64,000 bases of DNA from CAZWKQ01 sp964634005 (GTDB lineage: Bacteria; Bacteroidota; Bacteroidia; Bacteroidales; JACABE01), in NCBI GenBank assembly GCA_964634005.1, contig CAZWKQ010000004.1, positions 1-64,000 on the forward strand, read 5' to 3'. Both the position numbers and the translations under genes were made by a program. The notes under the pieces were generated by a model, which worked only from the letters and a program-made list of their open reading frames with translations, was not told the DNA's origin and searched no databases. Below are positions 42,651-51,109 of this stretch, in pieces. Position 1 is the first letter of the stretch. Every line of letters begins with the position of its first letter.

Positions 42651-44492
42651 TTATTTAAATTTTTCCAATAAAGTATTGTTGTCAATTAAAATATAAACTC
42701 TTTTCCCTGAAGGTGATTGTTCAGGTATTTTACAGGCAAATAGCTTGTCAATTAGTAATTGTATCTCTTCTTGTTCGAGCTTTCTCAAATATTTCGATGC
42801 TATATTTCTTGCCATCGACAAAGCTACATTAATTTTTTTATCAATCTGCAGGTCGGCAAAATTCTTTTTATAGTTCTCGAGCATTCCTTCAATGGCATCT
42901 TTAATGTTTTCACTTGACAGCTCTGAAGGGATCCCGTTGATTATAAACGTATCTTTGCCAAATTCTTCAATATCGTATCCTATTGATTTTAGCTCATCTT
43001 TAATTTCAGAAACAATAACAGCATCTTGCGATGAAAAAACAATGGTTTGCGGAAAAAGTTGTTGTTGAGAATATCCTTTATTATTATCAAGCTGTTCAAT
43101 AAATTTTTCATAAAAAATTCTCTCGTAAGCTCTTTGTTGATCTATAACTATAAGCCCCGATTTAATTGATGTAATAATAAACTTATCGTTTATTTGAAAA
43201 AATTGATATTTAACTTGTTGCTTATCTGATTCGATAAAAATATCGGAAATCTCGTCTTTTTTGTTAAAATCGGCAGTTTTGTTCTGCTCAATAGACACAT
43301 TATATATTTTTTCCCAGTTTTGTCTGTTACTTTCCTGTCTTTTATCGAAACTTTGATTTTTAAATGCACTTTTATATTTGGGATCAAAAGGATTAAAATC
43401 GGGATTGATTTTAATTTCAGGTGGCTTTATTTGATAATCTTTAGGGGGCGGAGATAAATTTAAGCTATGTTCAATGTCAAAATCAATGGTAGGTGTTAAT
43501 GTAAACTTTCCCAGACTCTGTTTAACAGTTGATCGGAGAAGAGCATACATTGTTTTTTCATCCTGAAATTTAATTTCAGTTTTTGTTGGATGTATGTTAA
43601 TATCAATAAATTTTGGATCAGTTTCGATATTTATAAAATATGACGGGATTGATTTTTCGGGAATCAACTCCTGAAAGGCATTTTCGACAGCATGATGCAA
43701 GTAAGGGTGTTTAAAAAATCTTTTATTTACAAAAAAGTATTGCTCTCCACGAGTTTTTTTTGCAAATTCGGGTTTACCTATAAATCCGTAGAAGCTTGCA
43801 ATATTTGTATTTTGTTCAATCGGTAATAATTTCTCGTTATAGTTTTTCCCAAACAAGGCAACAAGTCTTTGTCTGAAATTTCCGCTTTCGATATTATAAA
43901 CAAGTTTATCGTTATGGTGATATGTAAATGCTATTGAGTAATTAATTATAGCTACTCTGAAAAATTCTTCGAGTATATGATTTGTTTCAATGGTATCGGA
44001 TTTCAAAAAATTGCGGCGAGCGGGTACATTAAAAAAAAGATTTTTAACTGAAATGGAAGTCCCGTTTGAAAACTGGCATGGTTCCTGACCAATAACTTTG
44101 CTCCCTTCGATATTTATTTTTGTTCCAAGAGTTACATTATGAAGTTTTGTTTTCAACTCAACATGAGAAATTGCAGCAATAGAAGCTAAAGCTTCGCCTC
44201 TAAACCCCATTGTTCTTATGGCAAACAAATCGTTAGCATCTTTAATTTTCGAGGTTGCATGCCTTTCAAAGCACATTCTTGCATCTGTATCGCTCATTCC
44301 GCAACCGTTGTCGATAACCTGAATAAGAGTTTTACCTGCATCTTTTACAATTAGCTGGATTTTTGTGGCTCCCGAATCTATAGAGTTTTCGAGTAATTCC
44401 TTTACAACAGAAGCAGGCCTTTGAACAACCTCTCCGGCAGCTATTTGATTAGCAACTGAATCGGGTAATAAGTGTATAATATCAGACATCAA
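42651..44492 (-). CDS. mutL: DNA mismatch repair protein MutL
   Basis: MutL links MutS mismatch recognition to strand removal. The 613-residue product has an intact N-terminal GHKL ATPase: PDSVANQIAAGEVVQRPASVVKELLENSIDSG (landmarks AAGEVVQRP and KELLENS), DNGCGM, HATSKI and TMGFRGEALASIAAIS. The C-terminal dimerisation domain follows a variable linker (about residues 340-425). Near residue 451 the endonuclease-type motif reads DQQRAYER rather than DQHAxxER, with the metal-binding His replaced by Gln, and the end reads ACKIPEQSPSGKRVY. Nicking activity is therefore doubtful. It is followed closely by two rhomboid genes. Confidence 0.95.
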   Translation of the reverse strand: MMSDIIHLLPDSVANQIAAGEVVQRPASVVKELLENSIDSGATKIQLIVKDAGKTLIQVIDNGCGMSDTDARMCFERHATSKIKDANDLFAIRTMGFRGEALASIAAISHVELKTKLHNVTLGTKINIEGSKVIGQEPCQFSNGTSISVKNLFFNVPARRNFLKSDTIETNHILEEFFRVAIINYSIAFTYHHNDKLVYNIESGNFRQRLVALFGKNYNEKLLPIEQNTNIASFYGFIGKPEFAKKTRGEQYFFVNKRFFKHPYLHHAVENAFQELIPEKSIPSYFINIETDPKFIDINIHPTKTEIKFQDEKTMYALLRSTVKQSLGKFTLTPTIDFDIEHSLNLSPPPKDYQIKPPEIKINPDFNPFDPKYKSAFKNQSFDKRQESNRQNWEKIYNVSIEQNKTADFNKKDEISDIFIESDKQQVKYQFFQINDKFIITSIKSGLIVIDQQRAYERIFYEKFIEQLDNNKGYSQQQLFPQTIVFSSQDAVIVSEIKDELKSIGYDIEEFGKDTFIINGIPSELSSENIKDAIEGMLENYKKNFADLQIDKKINVALSMARNIASKYLRKLEQEEIQLLIDKLFACKIPEQSPSGKRVYILIDNNTLLEKFK

Positions 44493-44500
44493 TAATTAGT

Positions 44501-44767
44501 TTATTTCAGAATAAAATATAATAACATCAAAGCTATAGCAATATATATAATCAAATTTCTTTGATTAATAAAACCCCTACTTTGGCGTGTTCTTCTTTTC
44601 CCTATAGCCCAGTTATCTTCGATTTTGGATTTTAATTCCGACTTATATTTATTCTCAACTGAATCAGAGCCTTTTTCTTTGTTTTCATTATCCTTTTTAG
44701 GATCATAATACAAAGGTTTGTATTCAAAAGGTTTTGGTTTATTAATTTTAAAAAAAGATATCTTCAT
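44501..44767 (-). CDS. small C-terminally membrane-anchored protein next to mutL
   Basis: An 88-residue protein with a basic, proline/tyrosine-containing start (PKPFEYKPLYYDPKKD), a charged middle and one C-terminal transmembrane helix (LIIYIAIALMLLYFIL). I recall similar proteins next to mutL in other Bacteroidota, sometimes mislabelled as a riboflavin synthase subunit, which nothing in the sequence supports. It lies 8 bases upstream of mutL, so it is probably the first gene of that operon. A tail-anchored topology is inferred. Function unknown. Confidence 0.75.
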   Translation of the reverse strand: MKISFFKINKPKPFEYKPLYYDPKKDNENKEKGSDSVENKYKSELKSKIEDNWAIGKRRTRQSRGFINQRNLIIYIAIALMLLYFILK

Positions 44768-44781
44768 AAACTATTTTTCAA

Positions 44782-44789
44782 CAAAATTA
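44782..44789 (-). promoter_or_regulatory. -7-like element upstream of the mutL operon
   Basis: TAATTTTG on the minus strand matches TAnnTTTG, 14 bases before the start of the small protein gene at 44767. The nearest upstream TTG motifs are 12-15 bases away, closer than usual. Confidence 0.35.
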
Positions 44790-44873
44790 AATAAAATTAT
44801 TCAACAAGAAACAGATTAACTTATACAGAAAATCCTTTTGTTAATAAATATTGTAAAATATAAATTTCGGAAA

Positions 44874-45521
44874 TTAGCTTTCTTTCTCGTTTTTTTTCTT
44901 TTTTAAAGAAAATTTATTCTCTTTACCATTAAGTAATCTCACAATGTTTTTTTTGTGAGTCAAAGGAATAAATATTGCTATAAGAATAGAGAATGCTATG
45001 AGTAGCGGATATGATTCTTTAAATAAAAATGCACTTATAAAAGGGAAAGCTAAAGCACTCGTTATTGAAGACAGAGATACATAGCCCGAAGAAATCAAAA
45101 CAATAATAAAAACACCCAAAACTACAAAAAATGTAGAGGGATATAAGGCAATTATTACACCAACTAATGTAGCAACGCCTTTTCCGCCCTTAAAACCTGC
45201 ATAAACGGGAAAAATATGGCCAACAACAGCCATTAATGCAAGAATGAGTTTATAATTTATTATTTGTTCGTTTATATAGAATGACGGTGCGAAAAAATTT
45301 CCCAGAAAAACCGCAAACCACCCTTTAAAAGCGTCAAAAACAAGCACTATCAAACCGGGTACAGTTCCTAAAACTCTTAAAGTATTAGTTGCTCCGGCAT
45401 TACCGCTTCCGTGTTCTCTTACATCAACGCCGTAAAACCATTTACCTACCCATACCGATGTTACGATAGACCCTAATAAATATGCAACTATTACTCCTAT
45501 TATGGTACTATATGTAATCAT
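44874..45521 (-). CDS. plsY: glycerol-3-phosphate acyltransferase PlsY
   Basis: PlsY transfers an acyl group from acyl-phosphate to glycerol-3-phosphate, the first step of phospholipid synthesis. The 215-residue membrane protein shows YLLGSIVTSVWVGK, the glycine/asparagine-rich motif VREHGSGNAGATNTLRVLG, KGWFAVFLG, and VGHIFPVYAGFKGGKGVATLVG, all diagnostic. About five membrane helices are seen, and the C-terminus is very lysine-rich. The start at 45521 is chosen because a TTG eight codons upstream lies inside the -7 promoter element at 45543-45550. Confidence 0.95.
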   Translation of the reverse strand: MITYSTIIGVIVAYLLGSIVTSVWVGKWFYGVDVREHGSGNAGATNTLRVLGTVPGLIVLVFDAFKGWFAVFLGNFFAPSFYINEQIINYKLILALMAVVGHIFPVYAGFKGGKGVATLVGVIIALYPSTFFVVLGVFIIVLISSGYVSLSSITSALAFPFISAFLFKESYPLLIAFSILIAIFIPLTHKKNIVRLLNGKENKFSLKKKKNEKES

Positions 45522-45542
45522 TACATTTGAATAATTTTTTTG

Positions 45543-45550
45543 CAAAGATA
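45543..45550 (-). promoter_or_regulatory. -7-like element of plsY
   Basis: TATCTTTG on the minus strand matches TAnnTTTG. It contains the TTG that could otherwise be read as an earlier start, so it supports the ATG at 45521. No matching -33 element was found. Confidence 0.42.
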
Positions 45551-45718
45551 CACCCTATTTCATTGTTTTTATTTTTGATTAAAAAGTAATTATTAACAAT
45601 TTATTTTTAACTATATGAATATTAAATGTTTATAAATTTTGAATTAAGTTTTTTTAACATTATTTTATATATTTAGCCAACATTTAATTTTATAAAAGAG
45701 ATGAGTACAACTTTTTAT

Positions 45719-45726
45719 TAACTTTG
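45719..45726 (+). promoter_or_regulatory. -7-like element upstream of rmuC
   Basis: TAACTTTG matches TAnnTTTG, 25 bases before the ATG at 45752. A -33 element at the usual distance is not apparent. Confidence 0.35.
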
Positions 45727-45751
45727 TTTTTTATTAAAAAAATATTACAAA

Positions 45752-47152
45752 ATGACTATTTTAATGATATTCATAGCTTTAATTGTTGGGATTGTATTGT
45801 CGTGGTTGTATTGTCAAATGAAATTTCAAAAAAAGATTCAATCAATAAGCGAAGCTAAGAAAGAAGCTGATTTTAAAGTCCAGTTGTTAGAAAATGAAAA
45901 GGTCAATATAATAAACGGGTTAAATGAAAAAATCAATTATATTGAAAATGAGAAAAATAATATTAAATCAGAGTTAGTTCAGTTAAATTCAAAAAACGAG
46001 GAATTAACACAACAACTGGCTAAAAAAGAAACTCAATTGGATAATCTTAATGAAAAACTTGCTACTCAAAAACAAGAATTAGAAGAAATACAAAGAAAAT
46101 TTACTACAGAATTCGAAAATATTGCCAATAAGATATTAAAGCAAAATTCTCAGGAATTTACTATCGCAAATCAAAAAAATATTTCTGAAATACTTAATCC
46201 GTTAAAGGAGAAAATTCAAACTTTTGAGCAAAAAGTTACTGAAACTCACGAAAAAGAAATGCGGGACAATATCAGTTTAAGGGAAGAGGTTAAAAAACTA
46301 TATGAACTGAATTACAAAATAAGTGAAGAAGCAAATAATCTGACCAAAGCACTTAAAGGAGATACTAAATTGCAAGGAAGTTGGGGCGAGCTTGTATTGG
46401 AAAGGATATTAGAACGCTCGGGTTTAATAGAAAACGAAGAGTATGAAAAGCAAGTCAGCTTTAGGAATGACAATAACGAACTAATAAGACCTGATATTAT
46501 AATAAAACTACCTGATAATAAACATATAATTATTGACTCCAAAGTATCATTGGTAGCGTATGAACGTTATATTAATGCCGAAAATAACGAAGAAAAGGAA
46601 AAGTATTCGCGTTTACACATAGAGTCAATTAAAAATCATGTAAAACTTTTAAATGAAAAAAATTATTCGGGTGCATCACTTTTGAATACTCCCGATTTTG
46701 TTTTAATGTTTTTACCGATAGAAGCTTCTTTCAGTGTGGCTATTCAGAAAGACATAGAGCTTTTTAATTATGCATGGGATAAAAGAATAGTAATAGTTAG
46801 CCCATCCACATTACTTGCAACGTTAAAAACTATTGCCTCAATATGGAAAAACGAAAAACAAACTCAAAATGCTCTTGAAATAGCAAATGAAGGCGGAAAA
46901 CTAATTGATAAAATAATATCTCTAATGGAAGATATGAAAAAAATTGGTAATCAATTGGAAACAGTTCAAAAAACATATAATGAAGCAAACATAAAACTAT
47001 ATACAGGTAAAGGAAATATAGTGTCAAGGGTTAAAAACATGCAAAGACTGGGAGCTAAAAACACAAAAAATATTCCTGATATTTATTTAAAATCTATCAA
47101 TACATCAACCGAAGAGAACAATGATAACGAACAACAAAACATCGAAGACTAA
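45752..47152 (+). CDS. rmuC: DNA recombination protein RmuC homolog
   Basis: A 466-residue protein: one N-terminal membrane helix (residues 2-22), a long coiled coil to about residue 170, and the RmuC nuclease-like domain with LQGSWGELVLERILERSGLIENEEYEKQVSF (landmarks GSWGELVLERIL and YEKQ), IRPDIIIKLPDNKHIIIDSKVSL (PD-(D/E)xK-like core with DSK) and FVLMFLPIEASFSVA. RmuC limits inversions and rearrangements at short inverted repeats in E. coli; the mechanism is not fully known. The 3' end overlaps rlmB by 32 bases, so the two are co-transcribed. Confidence 0.93.
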   Translation: MTILMIFIALIVGIVLSWLYCQMKFQKKIQSISEAKKEADFKVQLLENEKVNIINGLNEKINYIENEKNNIKSELVQLNSKNEELTQQLAKKETQLDNLNEKLATQKQELEEIQRKFTTEFENIANKILKQNSQEFTIANQKNISEILNPLKEKIQTFEQKVTETHEKEMRDNISLREEVKKLYELNYKISEEANNLTKALKGDTKLQGSWGELVLERILERSGLIENEEYEKQVSFRNDNNELIRPDIIIKLPDNKHIIIDSKVSLVAYERYINAENNEEKEKYSRLHIESIKNHVKLLNEKNYSGASLLNTPDFVLMFLPIEASFSVAIQKDIELFNYAWDKRIVIVSPSTLLATLKTIASIWKNEKQTQNALEIANEGGKLIDKIISLMEDMKKIGNQLETVQKTYNEANIKLYTGKGNIVSRVKNMQRLGAKNTKNIPDIYLKSINTSTEENNDNEQQNIED

Positions 47153-47888
47153 TAGCAGTATTGTTTTTGGTATAAGACCAATAATAGAAGCAATAAAATC
47201 GGGGAAAGAGATTGAAAAAGTACTGATGCAACCGGGTCTTAAAGGGGAATTGTTTCCCGAATTAAGCAAGTTAATAAAGCAGTTTAATATTCCATATCAA
47301 AAAGTACCTGTAGAAAAACTTAATCGAATTACAACAAAAAATCATCAGGGGGTAATAGCCTTTATATCGCCTATTGAATATAACAATATTGAAAATTTGT
47401 TGCCAATAATATTTGAGCAAGGAAAAATTCCATTAATATTGGTTCTCGACAGGATAACCGATGTCAGAAATTTTGGAGCAATAGCACGAACTGCCGAATG
47501 CGCCGGTGTTGATGCAATTATTATTTCAGATAAAGGTAATGCTCCCGTTAATGCAGATGCTATTAAAACTTCAGCAGGTGCACTGAATATCATTCCGGTA
47601 TGTAGAACAAAGAATCTAAAAGATACATTACAATATTTGAAAAATAGTGGTCTGACAATATTTGCCGCTACCGAAAAGGGTAATGAATTTTATTACTCCA
47701 ACGATTTTTCAACGCCCTGTGCTATTGTTATGGGAAGCGAGGAAGACGGAATATCAGGTGAGTACTTGAAATTGTGCGATAAAAAAATCAAAATTCCGAT
47801 TATAGGTAACATTTCATCGTTAAATGTATCGGTAGCAAGCGGAATAATAATCTATGAAGCTTTAAGGCAAAGGGCATTAAAGCATTAA
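47121..47888 (+). CDS. rlmB: 23S rRNA (guanosine-2'-O-)methyltransferase RlmB (TrmH/SpoU family)
   Basis: A 255-residue SPOUT methyltransferase. An N-terminal RNA-binding substrate domain (VFGIRPIIEAIKSGKEIEKVLMQ) precedes the SPOUT fold, with motif 1 LDRITDVRNFGAIARTAECAG (landmark DRITDVRNFGAI), motif 2 AIVMGSEEDGIS and motif 3 KIPIIGNISSLNVSVASGI, which knots around SAM. The best fit is RlmB, which methylates the 2'-O of a guanosine in the 23S peptidyl-transferase loop, although closely related TrmH-type paralogs cannot be excluded. The ATG at 47121 lies inside rmuC; no later start precedes the conserved VFGIRP. Confidence 0.9.
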   Translation: MITNNKTSKTNSSIVFGIRPIIEAIKSGKEIEKVLMQPGLKGELFPELSKLIKQFNIPYQKVPVEKLNRITTKNHQGVIAFISPIEYNNIENLLPIIFEQGKIPLILVLDRITDVRNFGAIARTAECAGVDAIIISDKGNAPVNADAIKTSAGALNIIPVCRTKNLKDTLQYLKNSGLTIFAATEKGNEFYYSNDFSTPCAIVMGSEEDGISGEYLKLCDKKIKIPIIGNISSLNVSVASGIIIYEALRQRALKH

Positions 47889-47939
47889 AAACAGCTTCCT
47901 CAAAAAGTACATCAATAGTGCCATTTTTTTGACATAATA

Positions 47940-47972
47940 TTTGCATTTAAACAAAATAAAATTATACCTTTG
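47940..47972 (+). promoter_or_regulatory. promoter of serC
   Basis: TTTG (47940-47943), 21 bases, then TACCTTTG (47965-47972). It matches the Bacteroidota -33/-7 consensus and predicts a leader of about 50 bases. Confidence 0.58.
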
Positions 47973-48028
47973 TTAGAAATTTTAAAGGATTTTATCATTA
48001 AATAATATTAATTAATACCAAATATAAT

Positions 48029-49099
48029 ATGAAAAAGCACAATTTTAACGCAGGACCTTGCATTTTGGCAAAACCTGTTATCGAAAACACTGCAAAAGCC
48101 GTTTTAGAACTCGATAATATCGGGATGTCGCTTATCGAAATTTCTCATCGCAGTAAAGAATTTCAAGCAATAATGGATGAAACAGTTGCATTATTTAAAG
48201 AAATATTAAACATCCCCGAAAATTATCATGTTTTATTTTTAGGTGGAGGTGCAAGTTTACAATTCTGTATGGTACCTTATAACCTTTTAAATAAAAAAGC
48301 TGCTTATCTCGAAACAGGAGTTTGGGCAAAAAAAGCAAATAAAGAAGCAAAATTATTCGGACAAGTTGATATTGTTGCTTCATCAGCAGACAAGAATTTT
48401 AGTTATATACCCAAAAACTATACTATACCTGCCGATGCCGATTATTTTCATATTACAACAAACAATACCATTTATGGTACTGAAATTCATGTTGACATAG
48501 ATAGCCCTGTTCCATTAGTAGCCGACATGTCAAGCGATATTTTCAGCCGTCCTGTTGATGTTTCAAAGTATGCATTAATATATGGCGGAGCTCAGAAAAA
48601 TCTTGGACCTGCCGGTGTTACTTTCGTTGTAGTAAGAGAAGATATTCTTGGCAAAGTAGAAAGAGCTATTCCTACTATGCTCGATTATCGTACTCATATT
48701 AAAGAAGGTTCAATGTTCAATACTCCTCCTTGTTTTGCAATTTTTGCCGTAAGAGAAACTTTAAGATGGCTAAAATCTATAGGTGGTTTAGAAAAAATGT
48801 ATGAAATGAACAAAGCAAAAGCTAAGCTTCTTTACGATGAAATAGAAAGAAACTCTATGTTTGTGGGTACTGCTGAAGTTGAAGATCGTTCGATAATGAA
48901 TATATGCTTTGTTATGGATGAAAAATATAAAGATAAAGAAGAAGCATTTATGGAGTTTGCTAAATCAAAAGGTATGGTTGGCATAAAAGGCCATCGTTCG
49001 GTAGGCGGTTTCAGAGCATCAACTTACAATGCACTTCCGATTGAAAGCGTTCAGGCATTGGTTGATTGTATGAAAGAATTTGAAAAATTAAACGCATAA
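48029..49099 (+). CDS. serC: phosphoserine aminotransferase
   Basis: SerC converts 3-phosphohydroxypyruvate and glutamate to phosphoserine. The 356-residue PLP enzyme shows NFNAGPCILAKPV at the start, SLIEISHRSKEFQAIMDE, VLFLGGGASLQFCMVPYNLL, HITTNNTIYGTEI, VADMSSDIFSRPVDVSKYALIYGGAQKNLGPAGVT with the PLP lysine in GAQKN, and GHRSVGGFRASTYNALP at the C-terminus (all given as landmarks). Length is normal. It is followed 32 bases later by serA, forming the serine biosynthesis unit, with a good promoter upstream. Confidence 0.96.
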   Translation: MKKHNFNAGPCILAKPVIENTAKAVLELDNIGMSLIEISHRSKEFQAIMDETVALFKEILNIPENYHVLFLGGGASLQFCMVPYNLLNKKAAYLETGVWAKKANKEAKLFGQVDIVASSADKNFSYIPKNYTIPADADYFHITTNNTIYGTEIHVDIDSPVPLVADMSSDIFSRPVDVSKYALIYGGAQKNLGPAGVTFVVVREDILGKVERAIPTMLDYRTHIKEGSMFNTPPCFAIFAVRETLRWLKSIGGLEKMYEMNKAKAKLLYDEIERNSMFVGTAEVEDRSIMNICFVMDEKYKDKEEAFMEFAKSKGMVGIKGHRSVGGFRASTYNALPIESVQALVDCMKEFEKLNA

Positions 49100-49131
49100 C
49101 TTTACTTTAAACAGTCAAAAAAAATAATAAT

Positions 49132-50055
49132 ATGACAAAAGTATTAGTAGCTACCGATAAACCATTTGCAAAAGTAGCAGTGGACGGTATAAGAAAGATA
49201 GTCGAAGATGCGGGTTTTGAACTTGTATTACTTGAAAAATATACAAGTCAAAACGAATTTATTGATGCAATAAAAGATGTTGATGCTGTTATTATACGCA
49301 GTGACATTGCAGATAAAGCAGTGATTGAAGCAGGGAAAAACCTAAAAATAATCGTAAGAGCCGGTGCAGGTTACGACAATATCGATTTAGAAGCATGCAC
49401 AGCTAAAGGCGTAGTGGCAATGAATACTCCGGGTCAAAATTCTAATGCTGTTGCCGAATTGGCTATCGGTATGATGATTTTGGCAGCAAGAAATAATTTT
49501 GACGGCTCGTCGGGAACCGAACTCCGCGATAAAAAACTGGGAATTCACGCTTATGGTAATGTAGGTAAATATGTTGCCGAAATAGCAAAGGGTTTTGGAA
49601 TGAAAATATACGCATTTGACCCATTTGTTAGTAAAGAGGCTATTGAAAAAGACGGAATTATTCCTTTAGCTTCCGCTGAAGAACTCTACTCTACATGCCA
49701 GTATGTTTCATTGCATATACCTGCAAACGACCAAACCAAAAAATCAATCAACTTTGATTTATTATCGAAAATGCCTAAAAATGCATGCCTTGTTAATACT
49801 GCCAGAAAAGAGGTGATTGACGAAGAAGGTTTGCTTAAAATGTTTGCAGAAAGACCTGATTTTAAATATGTCTCAGATATTGAACCATCATGCAAAAACG
49901 AAATTTCGGAGAAATATCCCAATAGGTTTTTCTTTACTCCAAAGAAAATGGGGGCTCAAACTGCTGAAGCAAACATAAATGCAGGTATTGCAGCTGCAAA
50001 GCAAATTGTGAATTTTATTAAAAACGGCGACAGAACATTTCAGGTTAACAAATAA
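49132..50055 (+). CDS. serA: D-3-phosphoglycerate dehydrogenase, short form
   Basis: A 307-residue D-isomer 2-hydroxyacid dehydrogenase that oxidises 3-phosphoglycerate with NAD, the first step of serine synthesis. It has VRAGAGYDNIDLEACTAKGV, a Rossmann motif LGIHAYGNVGKYVAEIAKG, and LVNTARKEVIDEEGL with the catalytic Arg region. It lacks a C-terminal ACT regulatory domain, so allosteric inhibition by serine through that domain is not expected. The usual catalytic-His loop reads FTPKKMGAQTAEAN, with Lys in place of His; I believe this is common to Bacteroidota SerA. Downstream of serC and closed by a terminator. Confidence 0.93.
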   Translation: MTKVLVATDKPFAKVAVDGIRKIVEDAGFELVLLEKYTSQNEFIDAIKDVDAVIIRSDIADKAVIEAGKNLKIIVRAGAGYDNIDLEACTAKGVVAMNTPGQNSNAVAELAIGMMILAARNNFDGSSGTELRDKKLGIHAYGNVGKYVAEIAKGFGMKIYAFDPFVSKEAIEKDGIIPLASAEELYSTCQYVSLHIPANDQTKKSINFDLLSKMPKNACLVNTARKEVIDEEGLLKMFAERPDFKYVSDIEPSCKNEISEKYPNRFFFTPKKMGAQTAEANINAGIAAAKQIVNFIKNGDRTFQVNK

Positions 50056-50073
50056 AATTTGTTTCTTAGATTC

Positions 50074-50108
50074 AAAAAAAAAAGAGCCTTTGAAGGCTCT
50101 TTTTTTTT
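50074..50108. terminator. bidirectional terminator between serA and rpoD
   Basis: A/T-flanked perfect inverted repeat: A run plus gagcctt (50075-50090) facing aaggctc plus T run (50093-50108). It lies between convergent serA and rpoD and can serve both. Confidence 0.88.
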
Positions 50109-50121
50109 GAATTAATCAAAC

Positions 50122-50985
50122 TTAACCTAAGTAAGATTGAAGAATTTTACTTCTTGAAGTATTTTTAAGTCTTCTTATAGCTTTTTCTTTTATTTGTCTA
50201 ACTCTTTCACGGGTCAAATCAAATTTTTCGGAAATTTCTTCAAGCGTGAGTTGAGGATAACCATTCAATCCGAAGAAATATCTGATAACATCGGCTTCTC
50301 GTTGAGTGAGAGTAGAAACAGCTCTTTCAATTTCTTTTCTAAGAGAATCGTACATAAGACCGGTTTCGGGAGTAGGATTATCATCGGTTTTAAAAACATC
50401 GAGCATGGTAGTTTCTTCTTCCTGAATTAAAGGTGCATCCATTGAAAGATGTTTTCCGGAATGACGCATCGTTTCTCTGACTTCTGATTCTGAAATTTCG
50501 AGAAGTTTAGCAATTTCTTCTTCGTTTGGGGCACGCTCAAATTCTTGTTCTAAGTGAGCAAATGCTTTATTTATTTTGTTAATCGAACCCAGCTTATTAA
50601 GAGGTAATCTGACAATACGCGACTGTTCAGCAAGAGCCTGCAAAATAGATTGGCGTATCCACCATACTGCATATGAAATAAATTTAAACCCTCTGGTTTC
50701 GTCAAATCTTTGGGCTGCTTTAATTAATCCCAAGTTGCCTTCATTAATCAAGTCAGGCAAACTAAGCCCCTGATTTTGATACTGTTTAGCAACCGAAACG
50801 ACGAAACGTAAATTAGCATTAGTAAGTTTTTCCAGAGCAGCCTGATCGCCTTGTCTGATTCTTTGTGCCAAAGCAACCTCTTCTTCTACTGAAATTAATT
50901 CGACCCTACCTATCTCTTGTAAATATTTATCAAGAGAAGCTAATTCCCTGTTTGTAACCTGTTTGGTAATTTTTAACTGCCTCAT
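50122..50985 (-). CDS. rpoD: RNA polymerase primary sigma factor (RpoD/SigA type)
   Basis: A 287-residue sigma-70 with regions 1.2 (LDKYLQEIGRVELISVEEEVALAQRIRQGD), 2 (LRFVVSVAKQYQNQGLSLPDLINEGNLGLIKAAQRFDETRGFKFISYAVWWIRQSI), 3 and 4 (LTQREADVIRYFFGL and LEEISEKFDLTRERVRQIKEKAIRRLK), cited only as landmarks. It lacks region 1.1 and the non-conserved domain of proteobacterial RpoD, and its size is that of the Bacteroidota primary sigma, which recognises TTTG/TAnnTTTG promoters such as those found throughout this window. It lies downstream of pnp on the same strand, 124 bases away. Confidence 0.95.
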   Translation of the reverse strand: MRQLKITKQVTNRELASLDKYLQEIGRVELISVEEEVALAQRIRQGDQAALEKLTNANLRFVVSVAKQYQNQGLSLPDLINEGNLGLIKAAQRFDETRGFKFISYAVWWIRQSILQALAEQSRIVRLPLNKLGSINKINKAFAHLEQEFERAPNEEEIAKLLEISESEVRETMRHSGKHLSMDAPLIQEEETTMLDVFKTDDNPTPETGLMYDSLRKEIERAVSTLTQREADVIRYFFGLNGYPQLTLEEISEKFDLTRERVRQIKEKAIRRLKNTSRSKILQSYLG

Positions 50986-51109
50986 TTTCTCTTAAATATT
51001 AATGCAAAGCCAATTTATAACGTTAATTTAATAAAATAGTTTCATTAAAATATTAAAACTATAAAGTTTTAATAATAAAAATTTACCGGTAATTTAACGA
51101 TAGATATTT

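Noticed and set aside
45522..45545. TTG start eight codons upstream of plsY
   Set aside because: It overlaps the -7 promoter element TATCTTTG; the ATG at 45521 is the first start inside the transcript.
49132..50055. SerA as a defective enzyme because the catalytic-His loop has Lys
   Set aside because: As far as I recall the FTPKKMGAQTAEAN form is shared by Bacteroidota SerA proteins, so it is a lineage feature rather than damage.
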